Of a stretch of DNA of 64,000 nt, positions 31,422 to 44,400 are shown piece after piece. Within the stretch, counting starts at the first letter, position 1, and the number at the start of each line of letters is the position of its first letter. The notes under the pieces are model-generated. The model saw only the letters and a list, made by a program, of their open reading frames with translations, made no database searches and was not told the origin of the DNA. Location of the stretch: contig OY725492.1 of assembly GCA_963281255.1 (NCBI GenBank), forward strand, positions 496,001-560,000, read 5' to 3'. The DNA is from Aphrocallistes beatrix. Lineage: Eukaryota; Porifera; Hexactinellida; Sceptrulophora; Aphrocallistidae. A program made the translations under genes and the position numbers.

Positions 31422-31943
31422 CACTGCCTGAACAAAAGTATTCGTACACCCCATAATTCCCCATACAAATACAGTCATGGTCGCTTATTATGAACTCGCT
31501 TAATATGAACATTCGTTTATTATGAACTAACCTCCTGGTCCCAATTTCATTTTTTAGATAGGATTTGTATTGAATCAAGTTCGCTTAATATGAAGTATCT
31601 CTATTATGAACAGATTTTTTGGTCCCCTGATGGTTCACAATAAGCGACCCTGACTGTAGTTATAATACTGATTTATTTAGCGAGTCAAGGTATTTAATTG
31701 GTAAGAGATACGCTTAATTTAACTTCAAATTCGAATTCTCCATATTCGAATTACTCACTTTTTCAACTTGAATGTAATTTAGTTGAAAACTTATAAAGTG
31801 GGTAATTTGAATGTGGAGAATTTGAATTTGAAGTTAAATTAAGCGTATCTCTTACCAATTAAATACCTTGACGCTAAATAAATCAGTATTATAACTATTT
31901 GTATGGGGAATTATAATAGGGTGTACGAATACGTTCAGGCATG
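31422..31943. mobile_element. Tc1/mariner-type MITE interrupted by a second MITE
   Basis: Ends CACTGCCTGAACAAAAGTAT and ATACGTTCAGGCATG, flanked by TA (31420-31421, 31944-31945). Apart from the insertion the element is a near-perfect palindrome ('ataatactgatttatttagcg', 'taagagatacgcttaattta' on both arms). Confidence 0.75.
31472..31656. mobile_element. TA-flanked MITE inserted in the Tc1-type MITE
   Basis: Ends CAGTCATGGTCGCTTATTATG and ATAAGCGACCCTGACTG with TA on each side. Removing it restores the palindrome of the host element, so it is the younger insertion. Inverted relative of 25704-25883. Confidence 0.8.
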
Positions 31944-32419
31944 TATATTGTACAATATGATAGAACAGGACGCAGTGGGTGTCTGGACACCCAGGACACC
32001 TCCGGGGGCGCCGGCCCTGATTGAGTTTAGAATTCCCAAGTATATTAACACCTAATAGGAAGTAGCCTATCGTATAAATTTGAAAGCCTAGTTGTTACAG
32101 TTTTCAAGATATGGCCCCAACTGACCAAAATACGTTTTCATTGCAAAGCTGGGATGTAGCAACATTCTATTAAAAAATCCAATGTTTTCGTATCAAAACA
32201 TTCACATTCCGGTTCTATGCGGAAAATTATTCAATAAAAGAGCTTAAAAGGGTGTTAATAGTTATCTCTTAAATGACGCTATTTTTTTGCTAACTCATTT
32301 CCGATTAAGTCATTTTAGGCGGGGAAACCTTAGAACTATGGGGTATTTGCTATAAATAGAAATGACTCCAGGTAATTTAAGGGTTCAAACTGGACTGAAA
32401 ATCATAAAATTCGTCACTA

Positions 32420-32620
32420 ATATGGCATATTGCATGATTATATGATGAGATATCAACTTTTTGACAGCTGAATTGTATACGTACTCTGATACGATGTTTG
32501 TGTATGGTAATAATACATTTCAAAGGTCTATCGTATACGGATTTTGATTCATCGGTCTGATTAAATTTTGACTGTGCTGAAACTGGCCTTCTATTTTTCA
32601 GGCCACAACGTATTAGTAGG
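32420..32620. repeat. Dispersed repeat shared with 51700-51885
   Basis: Both places carry 'gatatatcaactttt', 'taataatacatttcaaaggtct', 'cgtatac..attttgattyatcg' and 'ctggccttctatttttcaggcc' in the same order. No coding potential; family not recognised. Confidence 0.6.
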
Positions 32621-33130
32621 CCATGATCGATTCATTTTACAAAAGTCAACCATTCTTCATTCCTTCTTCGCGGTCACTGTCGTAAAATGTCACTCTTATT
32701 AGCCTTTTTCGCTTTTAACTTCCTAATATTCTAAACAGAAAATGCCCCATTTCCTCCTAGATAAATCTACTGAATATACAAAATGGGACAAATTGGTAAT
32801 TTTTTGTATGTCCCTGCAATCTCTGTTCAGCGTAACTCATATGCATACTGTGCTTGTAAGAACTATTGATATGAATAAAAGTTGTCACAAAACGCAAACA
32901 AACGAAGATTGATTGCAGAAAATTGATAAAAAATGGTGTGACATAATATAAAGTATCTCAGAATATCAAAGTTTATTCATTAAAACCAAAAAAACTATTT
33001 AAAACTACAAGATTTGCTTTACAGATAAACCATACTAGTAGAAAGTGTCAAAACTACACATAGGATGGGAAGCAAAAATAGGATATCTAAATATGTACAA
33101 ATTACAAAAATGGGTATTTGCTTTCTCATT

Positions 33131-33826
33131 TCAAGTTACACAATTCTTAATATGAAAATCTTCCAAGATTCGGATGGCTTCCACTCGATTTATTTGTTTT
33201 AAATTTTCAACTAACAAATTGAAAGTTACCCACGCATCTTTCTCTGTGTAGCCTTTCATCTCACTTTTGAGGAAAAAGTTCAAAAGAGTTTTGCAATCCT
33301 TTCTCGGCTTTTTTTCGAGTTCAAAATGCTCATGTAAGGTATCCAGTTCTTTCTGTTCATACTCACTATCGGGATAGAGCAGGACTTTAACGAGGATTAT
33401 ACGTAGTTCTAAATACCGTTGAGGAAGAGATGTGCATTTATCTCGGGGCCTGCTCAACTTTGATTTAGTAGACTCATAACTATCCTTAGTATGTTCTTTA
33501 TATTCCTCATCTTTGCTAACGATTCTATCAAGATTTTCAGAAAGTCCATCTTCTCCGCAAAGTTCCAAAAATTCGCCGAGTAGTTTGCAGTTTAGCAATA
33601 ATTGATTTTTCAGTGACTTTACAAGATTATGGAATTCTGTTGTATCTACTTCGTTGAAGAGGAATGCTATCGCAATTACAGCCTTATCTAGCAAATTATC
33701 GTGCAATGTAACGGTTAAAAACAAATTCAAATCTTTAGGAATATCCATTTTCTGAGATGAAATTGTGGAGCATGAATAATCTTCACGAGTTGCCGTGGAA
33801 GATTCATCATCACCCTTAGTTGCCAT
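33131..33826 (-). CDS. Probable tandem death-effector-domain adaptor, single exon
   Basis: A 231-aa soluble protein made of two all-helical halves. The N-terminal half (about 30-105: LNLFLTVTLHDNLL ... FLFNEVDTTEF ... LLGEFLELCGEDGLSENL) follows the spacing of a DED, resembling FADD. The C-terminal half (about 140-228: LELRIILVKVLL ... TLLNFFLKSEMKGYTEKD ... LVENLKQINRVEAIRIL) ends in a helix like the caspase-8 DED 'INRLDLL' turn, with RVEA where the RxDL motif is expected. A charged linker (105-138) joins them. Such proteins relay apoptosis or innate-immune signals by DED stacking. Similarity was judged by eye at low identity; a plain helical protein is the alternative. TATA-like sequence lies about 90 bp upstream, and an AATAAA (32972-32977) about 155 bp past the stop. 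Confidence 0.5.
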   Translation of the reverse strand: MATKGDDESSTATREDYSCSTISSQKMDIPKDLNLFLTVTLHDNLLDKAVIAIAFLFNEVDTTEFHNLVKSLKNQLLLNCKLLGEFLELCGEDGLSENLDRIVSKDEEYKEHTKDSYESTKSKLSRPRDKCTSLPQRYLELRIILVKVLLYPDSEYEQKELDTLHEHFELEKKPRKDCKTLLNFFLKSEMKGYTEKDAWVTFNLLVENLKQINRVEAIRILEDFHIKNCVT

Positions 33827-33913
33827 TATGGAAATTGGATAACTAAGAAATGAGAAATAAAGATAATTTCTATGAAAAATTCAAGAGCGTCGATCCTGGG
33901 ATCTCCTCCAACC

Positions 33914-33921
33914 TATATATA
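33914..33921 (-). promoter_or_regulatory. TATA-like sequence before the DED-like gene
   Basis: TATATATA on the minus strand, 88-95 bp upstream of the ATG at 33826. Weak evidence alone. Confidence 0.25.
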
Positions 33922-34020
33922 ATACAGTATATGGTCGAATTTGATACAATTTGGTCTAACAGAATTTCCAGGAGCGAGCAGACGGACGTACACGCCGATC
34001 ATAATGAGTAGAATCAAATA

Positions 34021-34191
34021 CAGTCGACTCCGCTTAATAGGGTCACTGTTTAATCGGGTCACTTTTGGCAGGACCGGAATAACTCTCACACATAGAAGCT
34101 AATACCAAATATTTTCGGTTAATAGGGTTCTTCGCTTAATCGGGGCAAAATGTCCTCTGACCGATGTGACCCTATTAAGTGGAGTCGACTG
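34021..34191. mobile_element. pogo/Tigger-type MITE, 171 bp
   Basis: Ends CAGTCGACTCCGCTTAATAG and CTATTAAGTGGAGTCGACTG, flanked by TA. Inverted relative of 27458-27642. It lies just upstream of the DED-like gene. Confidence 0.8.
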
Positions 34192-35419
34192 TATTAATAG
34201 AAATAATGAGACCATCCTTTTCCTCAAAAGAGGTTAAATGATATTACAATAGGATTACTCTGAAAGATAATATGGCAAGGATAGTACAAAGAGAGTGCAT
34301 AATTGTAGATATTATGTTTCAAGGAACTAATTTACAATTTTATACAGTGCTATGGTGGTGTATTCAATATGAACCATAGTATTGTTAGGATAACTTATAT
34401 TCTCAATCAAAAGTCTCAATCAAGGCTCCCAATAGTTGTTGGTATTCAGTGCATTCAGCGCTTTCGTTTCTTATTATATGATATGATCTTATTAAATGGT
34501 ACACACACTAGACTTAACTAATATGCTAAATTATAATTAGTTGCTTATCGGGGTTCAACACCAAAACATGTCCCTTCAGCAAAATTTCTAAAATATCATA
34601 GCAGGCGGAGTCAAACTATGAACTTGTATAAGAATATTCTCCTCAGCCCTAAATTAGCCCAAATCATACAACCGAAATTAAATTTATAGAATATACGGAT
34701 ATAACTTAGAATGTGTAGTATATATATTTAATCATCAAGACACTTATAAGTGTATCAATTAATACTGTTCGAATTGATATTAGCAAATTATTAATATGGT
34801 CTGTTTGATAATTACACAACTCAGGTGTTGCTATGAAATAATGATGAATAACAAACTTAAGATTTGTAATAATCAGAATATCGAATATACTTAGTAGTAT
34901 ATTAGTACTACAAAACAGATTCGGCAGAGAATGGTACAAGTCTAATCTACTTTAAGTTATTCCCAACAAATTGATACTTCATTTATACGATAGTACTTTA
35001 AGAATCACACACTAAAAGACCTCAATTATCGTTCATGCTTTGATTTTGTGACTGTATAACAAAATTTTAAAATATTACCCATGGCTTTTTTTTTTTGAAT
35101 AATTGAAGATTTAACCAACATACAAATCCCACGTGAAAAGGGGAAATTAACACTTCAAAAGAGATATCCGATAAAGGCAAGAATATTTTTGTCGATAATA
35201 GCAAAAATGGAATGAAAACTAAATATCTTGAATGTTTTTCATTGCATTGCCCTGTGGTGTGTATTAGAATTAAGTAGTACGTATGTGGAGATAGGTTGAG
35301 AAAATTAACTACACTATCAAGAGCACATAAAACTGTATGATACAAGTCAACAAAGTACAACAAACTCAAAGAAATAATCCATCCTAGCATATATAGAAAA
35401 TATAACACAAGTCTTCCAT

Positions 35420-38400
35420 CTATATCATGGATAGTATAGAAGTATTTTGTTTACACTCTGAAACTAAACTAGTCCAAATTTTAACAGCTTCTGATACAGT
35501 AAAGTTTGTTGAAATTTTTTCATAATCAAATTCTTTTCTGTATGCACTGAAGATCGTCACTTCTTTTGAAAATTTAATCAAAGACTCTCGCAAACTAAAT
35601 AAAGATTAAGATCATGAAAAAATAAAACAAAACATTTGATAAGATGAGGATTAATTGAGCACTTTTTGTAAACATTTCTAGCAAATTCTTAACCTTATTT
35701 TCTACATAGGTATATCTTTGGGATAGATTATTGGCATTTTAAAACACCCGCATACAAATACCGTATAACAATTTTTAAAGATAATTATATTCAGTAAATC
35801 CGGGATAATAGCAAGAATATTGTGGAAATAGGAACATATCGCTACAACCACTGGCATTGTGGATTTAATAGTACTGTTGCGTATGATTTTGAGACCAGTC
35901 ATTAACTAGCTAATACACTACTGACCAAGACAGTATCGCATGTGTGCAAATTTTGAGCTATAAGGAACAAACGAACTAACCAACAACAAGCTTGTTTTAA
36001 TAGTAAAAGTTTTCAAAATAATCATTCATTTCCACGATAAAAATTAAATTGCTCAACACCAATTGTTGTATCACTATAAATATCAACATATAATTATCGT
36101 TATCAATCACCAAGTCGAAAATTAATAGCTGGAATAGCAATGCCACATTGTATTGAACACAAAACAATTTAGCAAAGGCAAGTTACAACGATAGATTAAT
36201 ATATATATCCCCAAGATTCAAACAAAGACAATGATACAATGGATAACTAGTTAATGACTGGTCTCAAAATCACACGGGTCTCAAAATCATACGCAACAGT
36301 ACTATATCAGTTTTGATTTTCTTATTTTTCCCTATGGTTGCTGGTGGACACTTCGGCCTGCATTTATCAATGATTGCTCTCCCCAATTTGATCAATGAAA
36401 ACATCTTTTTAATGGAATGTTGCTACATTCCAGCGTTGCTATGAAAACGCATTTTGGTGAGTTGGGCCATATCTTTGAAACTGTAATAACTAGGCATTCA
36501 AATTTAATCGCATTTGATTGATAAAATATTACTCTTATTGGGTGATAATATAATTTTGGAATTCTAAACTCAATAGTTTTAGAGTTATTGGACATTTTCC
36601 AAATGTCACCAATGTAATTAATTGTCCAATAACCCAAAATGACTTAATCGGAAATGAGTTTGCCATATAATTTTAAAGTAACAAATGTGTGGTCTATATC
36701 TTATATATTAAAACTCCAGGATTTTTTGTTTTTGTTTTTGTTTGTTTGTTTGTCCGAATTGATTGAAGAATTGGCAAGTCGTAGAGATACGAAAATTGGC
36801 ATGTAGGTGTCAAATGGTGAATCTAGGATTAAGTTCGAAGATCTAAGCGAAATGTTCACACCTCGACGAGATAGGTGACAAAATGTGCTGACCAATCAAA
36901 TTCGATTATTTTATAATGCAAATACATTGGAATAAAATAGTAGTGACTTATGCATACAATCAAAATAACTATTTGTGATTGAAATTCATTGGTTTATGTG
37001 AACCAATCAATTATCAGCCTTTTATAATGCCATTCACACGATTCTATTTCATATAAATGATTGAATACTGCTATTTTGAGTATATAATTTGATTGTTAAC
37101 AACAATTAAAGTGTGTTATATGCTACGATCAATCAATTCGATCATAAAATAACTTTTAACGACATGGACTGGAATTTTATTTAAGTATAATAATATTTAG
37201 CAATGTGAACTTTGTGTATTCAAATTGAGCTTACATTCAGATTAGTTGACTTAATACGAAGTAAATTATATTTATCACGAAACAATTTCTGCTACAGTTC
37301 TGATTTCATTAATGTAACCGTACACAAGTGACAATCCAGCTTACTTAGTATAAAACAAGAAAGCGACGTATTGTTTCTCTAATATCCGCAAGCGCCCACT
37401 GGGTAAATCTGCAGACACGCAGTGTCTGCAAGCCGCGCAGCGCAAGCAAGCGAAGCGCGCTTGTTTTTTATAATATGTTTATCAGTATTTCGAGAAGGGG
37501 GCGCTGGAAAACTTTGGCTTAAGTGGGCGGTAAGTGAAAAAAGTTGAGAAACACTGGTCTAAAAATAAAGTTTATTAGTATATTAGTTAACCAACCTGCA
37601 AGTAAAATCTACTTCTTTGTGTGATAAAATCAAGTTGAACAGCACAAAATCGTGTAATGTAACTAAAAATCCATCTAATTCCGTTGGGGTAAGATCTCCC
37701 ATCAATTCTTTAATGCCAGACTTCGGATTCTTCAAGTAGTTAGAAGATAAAGACGGAAATGGAGACTAGAATAATATGTTCATGTAAATAGTGTAGCTTT
37801 TATGAGAAATTTAATTAATAGAGTATCTTTAACCAAATTTTAGTCTCTATGTTACATACACATAAGTATTTTAGCAATTGAAATTACTGTTATAATTTCG
37901 AATACACCTTATAAAGCACTATTAGGTTTGAAATAATGAGTCATTTATAAAAGTAAGATAGTATCAATTTCGCGCAAAAATACAGACACATCTCTACATT
38001 ATAAAGGGATTCTACACACCAAATTAATAGAAATCAGAGTTTAAATGTATTTCCCTATAGGAGCTACTTTAAACCATCTTTGACAGCTTTAAATTATCTT
38101 TGTAGAATGTTTATTGATACATACCTGGCCAATATTGACAAATATCTTAGATTTGTGAATATTTAATTTGTGCCAGAGTGATGATAGATGTTTAAGACAG
38201 CAAACTTCATTGGCCTACAAACATTGTTAATAAGTTAGTATACAATGTTTAATATCAGGTAATTTGAGAACATCAATCGATCATTTACAACGAATAACGG
38301 AAGATTTTTAGTCGTCAGAGTCTGGATAATCCAACAACTTCTTCTCAGATATTAAATATCCACTTGGATAATATTTCTTCATGTCCTAAGTTCCACGCTC

Positions 38401-41400
38401 AAAATTACAACTGGAAATGAGTTAGCAAAACCCTCAGTCCAGTGTGGAGTACATTATTGAAACTTTGAAAAATTTCTCTTATAAATCGTTTGCAATCTTC
38501 ATAACTTAAATACTAAATACTCACCTTTTTGCTAATGAGATTCTTAGTTTTTGGATATTTGAGATATTCTACTAAGTAAGCTGCAATGCGTTCGTCTGGG
38601 TTCAGTTCGTCCTTAAGAGTTAATTTTACAACCATTTCAATCAGTGAAATTATGTCAGAGATCTCAGCTGGTTTATCCAATTCCTCTTTTATTGCATTCC
38701 AATCCATGTCCAGCAATTTGATCTAAATAAACAAAGAAGTAAACTCATCCTTACTAAGTATTAAAACATGATTAATGTGTATATATATACGTATGTGTAT
38801 ATAAAGCTGATTTTTGGCATGTGGGAGCCTTCGGGAGTCTTTTGTCCTATTTTATTGACGGGAATCGACGCAGAATAGCCCCAGATTTCATCTTAGCCAC
38901 ACCGAGATACGAGGTATGAGGGACTTGTTTTTTTTAGCTGGAGTAAAAGAAGTTTAACAAGTTCCTTGTACATAACAGTGATTTTTTAAAATTTTCAAAA
39001 TCAACCAATTTTACTTTTTTGAGTATTTACTTAAAAAAAGTTAGTAAAAAATATAAAATATTTAAAGATATCTAAAATGGCGATTATGACCTATATTGGT
39101 AACACAGGACTATTAACAAATAACGATCACGTACCTGCTTGATTTTTAAATTGATTTGGTGAAAGTATTCAATAATGGGAACTTGATCAGGAAATTCAGT
39201 GTCGAAATCTCCGAGGGATAAAACAGGTTTGGAAAAGATAAATCGTTGTCCCAGTTCATTCTGTATACCATTGAAGTCATAGTGAATAAGTGTTCCTTCT
39301 CCCATTCGAAAGGAGTATGTCGCATTGGATAGTATGACGTTGTCTAGCTGATGCTTGTATTTGATTATGTGGGAAGGAGAAACAAGTGATAGTGACACTC
39401 TTCTCTCAGAACTAAAGAAAAAGATATATTTCAATAATTAAATCAAGAATGCAGTTCAAACAATGTTAGCCAGAAGTGTCAAAAGCATACCTACATATCC
39501 TTACTATTAAAACTCGATTAATATATACATATATATATATATATATACACTGCCGGTCAAAAAGAATTGCTCAAAATGGGTTTACCCAAAGTTCGATTGA
39601 TTTTCACAATGATAGCTCGCCCCTTGTACCTTCTCTGGACTGTTGAATTGGAAATTTTTAGCGATTATTCTGATAATACTTCGGTTCTTATCTGAGTAGC
39701 AGTCTTAAATCAATCCTTTTTGCTTTTTCTGACTAATAAGCTGTCCTACCTTTTGATTGTGACACGAGGCCTACCTGGAATAGTGAGGTCTCTTACCGAG
39801 CAAGTCAGTCCATGTCTCCTTAGGATCTCACCTACGCTTTTTTGGCTATACCTAACCATTTTAGCTACTTCCCTCTGATTATGGTCGTTTACCGATAACA
39901 ATATCAGGTTTGCCAGATTTTCAAAGGAAATTCGGGGTTTCGAAGGCATTGAAAATTCGATAAATACTGAGAAATTGTAATAAAAAGTAGAAAAGTGAAA
40001 AAGGAAAATTATCCAGGTATAATGAATGGAATATCTGTATCAGAGTGCTACTTATCAAAATAAACAAAGCTGTATATGAATTCGCAAGAAAGAAACTATC
40101 TAGTGAGTCGAAACTATTTGACGTCTACTATACTATATACATTGATTTTGAGCAATTCTTTTTGACCGGCACTGTATATATATATATATATAATAACGAA
40201 TTGATTGAAGAAACTGTCAGGCCCAGAAAACTGATTTTTGGCATGTGGGAGTCTTTTGGCTATGGCTCCAGGAACTTCTGAGCTCAGACGAAAATGTCGA
40301 CTCATCATGGAATGATGACGTCATTATCACCTTTTATATACTTAGAAATTTCAGTTTTTCAACCATAACTCGCCATTTTAAGTGATAGAACGCTGAAATT
40401 TTAACAGAATGTGTATATTAATATACCTCACATGTTATAACTATCACAACTATCATAAAAAAATGATGACTCATCACTCTGTTATGACGTCATCATGACG
40501 CATCAAAATTTAAAAACTTTAAAAATTTTTTGATTTTTCGTACGATATCGATTATAACAGTAGGACAGACGTATTTAGGGATGTTATTTCTGTAATAATT
40601 AATTAATGTGACCCCAGGCGCCCGAAGGTCGCATCCAGCGGACACAGTGTCCGCCAGCCGCAGCACAATCAAGCGAAGCGCGCTTGTCAGTCATTAAGAT
40701 GATATATACATATAGCATCGTATAAATAGAGATGGGTTCGGTTAATTAACAGTTAAGTAAATTCTGCATTGATTAACCGATATGAGTTATTTTCTTAATA
40801 TCAAATATATAAATATGTTTGTATATGCTTTAAATAGGTGAAACGAATAATAATTCTGAAAAATGTAATCGTATAATGTATTTATTTTCAGTACTGGGAT
40901 ATATTATCGCCGATACATATATATTCGGAATCACTGAATCGCAACTACCAATTCTATATAATTATTTATATGCAAAGTAGATTGTGAATATTTTACCTGG
41001 ATGGTGCATCATAGGCTTTGGTGTATTCGCGAATGAATGAGTTGTGTATTTTGCCAAGCACTTTAATTAGGGACATCAGCAGACCTTCATCACCTCGACA
41101 GGATGTTCCAATCAAATGTCTGTTTTTTGTTGTTTTGTAATCAATTTCATAATTGATATATCTCGGAGGAAGATAATATTCAGAGTCATAAATATCCCTT
41201 CTAAATTCCTTCCAATCGATCATTAAGCTGGTAAATAGATCCTTGAATTCATCGTATAAGTTGCCATCCTCTAAAAATTGATACAATTTTTCGAAAAGAA
41301 ATGTAGATTATCAACATGAAACTATATAATATGTGTATTGTTTCATTGTACCATAGACTCCTTTAAATAAGGACTGTAGACATTCAATATCGGGTCCAGT

Positions 41401-44400
41401 GGTGCCTACTGGGGACGTAGTATATTCACATGCGTTTACAAATTTAACTGGGTTATTAGTTTACCATTTCATATTTTACTTGCAGCTCACTGTACTTCTC
41501 GCAATAATTTTTGTAAATATTATAGCATACAAATCGAGAATTTGCAGCCTACTTTGGTACGTAGGGATAACCTTAACAAGTAGATTTTAGAGACAATACC
41601 GAAAAATTCTGTAGATGTAGGAATTTAGGTCTGCATGCGAACGAAACCAGAACACTGAACAATCTATAGCTAGCACCAGTGGTATCAAACGCCAACTAGA
41701 AAGTGTAGTAGAATCACTGAAGCGAGTAGTTCTTGTGAAAAATACTCAAAATGATACATATATAGGATTTCATTGACATCGGCAAATTGGATCTATAAAA
41801 TGTGAAAGAATTTGATGACCAGCTCAAGGAACAAATGCGAAAATTGAGCTATCGGTTTCATGGCAGGGAGCATTGCAATAATGTGGAAAAACGAGAAGGC
41901 GTATAGTCACATAATACGAGAAGGATGATCTCCATTCAGGGATATGCTACAGCTCTGAAAAAGATGGGTTGTATTGGGCTGTATGTGTTGTCTTCAACAC
42001 TAGTGACTTTGCATTCGTACGCAAACCGTTTAAGGATTGGAGCAATGCCAAAAAGGCAGTGGGTAAGCACACACGCTCCAAGTCTCATCTCATAATCAAA
42101 TAATACGATACTCGCTCCGCTGGCATCCACTGTTTACTAAATTTCCAATTGACCGAGTAAATAATATTTTTCTAATGGGCCCGGCCCAGGCAGTGGCGTA
42201 GCCAGACCTCAAATTTGGGGGAACACTATAAACACTGGTATTTAATATTAGTTTGTCAATTTACTAGAAAAATGGAATCAGTCATTAGACCAGATGTTTT
42301 AAAAGCAAGAGAAAAATTAATCTCCCAAAAATTTGGCCAACTCAGCCTGAATCCTGACACCTATGATTGAGGCGGTGTATCATTTAGTTAAAAAATGAAT
42401 CGAAAGTTAGCATCAAATTATTCGAATGATTCCCTTTTGCGATATTATCAATAATACAACATAATATATAGTGGAATCTCAGAATTACGACCACCTTGGG
42501 ACTAAAAAGTATTCTAGAAATTACAGTTATCATACATGCCAACTTGAGCCATGACAAAAGCGGGACGTAGTGTTGAATTTCGCGGGACATGGTGACGCAA
42601 TATAAAAGTATTATACATAGAATACAAAAAGATGGACATAACGGGGAAATTTCATGTAATAGTGGGACACTGAGAAATAGCTCAATAGAAGAGTGAAAAA
42701 ATCGGGACGTCCCGCCAAAAAGGGACAGTATGCAGCAATTTTCCCCCGTTTTTCCAAGCAGTTATTATCCAGAGTCCAGACATTAGTAATTTGGCCTAAA
42801 TTCTATAGTAGAAATATTATTTCGTTCTAAAATAATGATTGTAATTCTGTATAGCGGGTGGTCAAAATCCTGAAAATAAATAATGTAGGAAAAGACGAAT
42901 TAAGCTTAACAAAGTTGTTCTAATATCGGGATGGTTGCTATCCTTAGGTGGTCGTTAACTTGGGTTCCACTATAACTAGATTTCTGCATGCTAATCAGCA
43001 CTATTTTTAACCAAACAATATATTTGTTATTCGCTACCTTTCTCAATTAATTGCTGGAATTCTCCAATGGTTAATTCAGATATTTCAACTTTGCTAGAAT
43101 ACTCCAAACTCTTCTGTATCAACTCTGTTCTGAGACGAACATAATCAGGTAAATATCTTGTAGCTTTCAACAGGGATTCTTCTTTTAAAAACTTTCTCAA
43201 GAGAGGATATTTTTTGGAAGGATTTTCAGCTTGACAATTAAAACGTTGCAAAAGATGTTCATATCCTATAATGTGTCGATGTCTCCATAAAATGGATTGA
43301 AAATCTATTTTTTCTTCTTTTTCATACAAATCTCTAGATTTAATTGAATAAGTAAATGTAAATTTATAAATATGAAACAAGTCAATTCGTGTACAACAAG
43401 AAACTCACAGTAGTAAGCCACTATCGCAGTTGTTGGAATTTGAAATAATCACCATCATTTTCTTACGGAGCTCTACATCGATATACTTCTCAAGCTTTAC
43501 GATATAGAATTCTTGAAAGGAAACCTCCCAACTTTGCCTTTTTGAAACATTTGTTAGTTCGTTCGAAGAGTCAGCTATTAATAATAGAAACAATAACACA
43601 GTATACTTTAAGAGTAATTAGAGAATAAAATCAAACATCAATTCAATTTGCAAATATTTTATAAATTAGCCAAACCCGAAAATTTTTTCAAATTTACATA
43701 TAGAGTTGCTTTCCACAAATAAATTCAAGTCATTTTCTTTTAATCTTTTGCAAGGACAAAAATCACAGCAACACAAACACTCATATTAGTAGTGTTTCCG
43801 ATTCATACTTGTTGTTTTGAGTATGGATTATTCCTTAGTATTAAACCTTAAGTATTGGGATTACCTAGTTAGAACCTGACTTGACTGAGATTTAGTCATT
43901 GGTATCCAATACTTATTCATATGCTAATTTCGAATCTTCGATAGAACTTCGTCAAAACAACTTACATGTACACGGTGACGATTTTTCATTGACAATAGCA
44001 TCAAATAGGAAGTGTACGAGGAGAACAGCCTCTTCGAACGTCTTGTTACTGATCGTGGCTACATCAATGATATCCTGCACAAGATGAAGGTAGAAGTATT
44101 GCGAGTATGTATTATGATGAATAGGTTCAACCAATTGCCCAACAGTGCCAGGTGAGGTAAAATGCTTCGTGTGTAGAGTCCATATAAATATGCTATGCAT
44201 TAGCACTCGGATGAGAGCAACTGAAATCGCCGTCAAATCTCTAGAAAAAAGTTCGAGTGATATCGATTATAACAGTAAGTCAGACGTATTTAGGGATGTT
44301 ATCAACCTTATAATTTAATCAATGTGAACCTAGTGCCCAAAGGATGCCTCTGGCAGACACAAAGTGTACGCCAACCGCGCAAGCGAGCGCGCTTGTACTA

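Larger units (their letters stand above)
31140..32275. repeat. Inverted-repeat composite with nested transposons
   Basis: The two flanks are inverted copies of one repeat: about 31140-31260 ('cccttttaagcgctttcattgagtaattttcc', 'tggaatgttgctacattccagc') and about 32120-32275 read in reverse. Related sequence also occurs at 36395-36670. Between the flanks lies a Tc1-type MITE (31422-31943) that itself contains another MITE (31472-31656). Confidence 0.65.
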
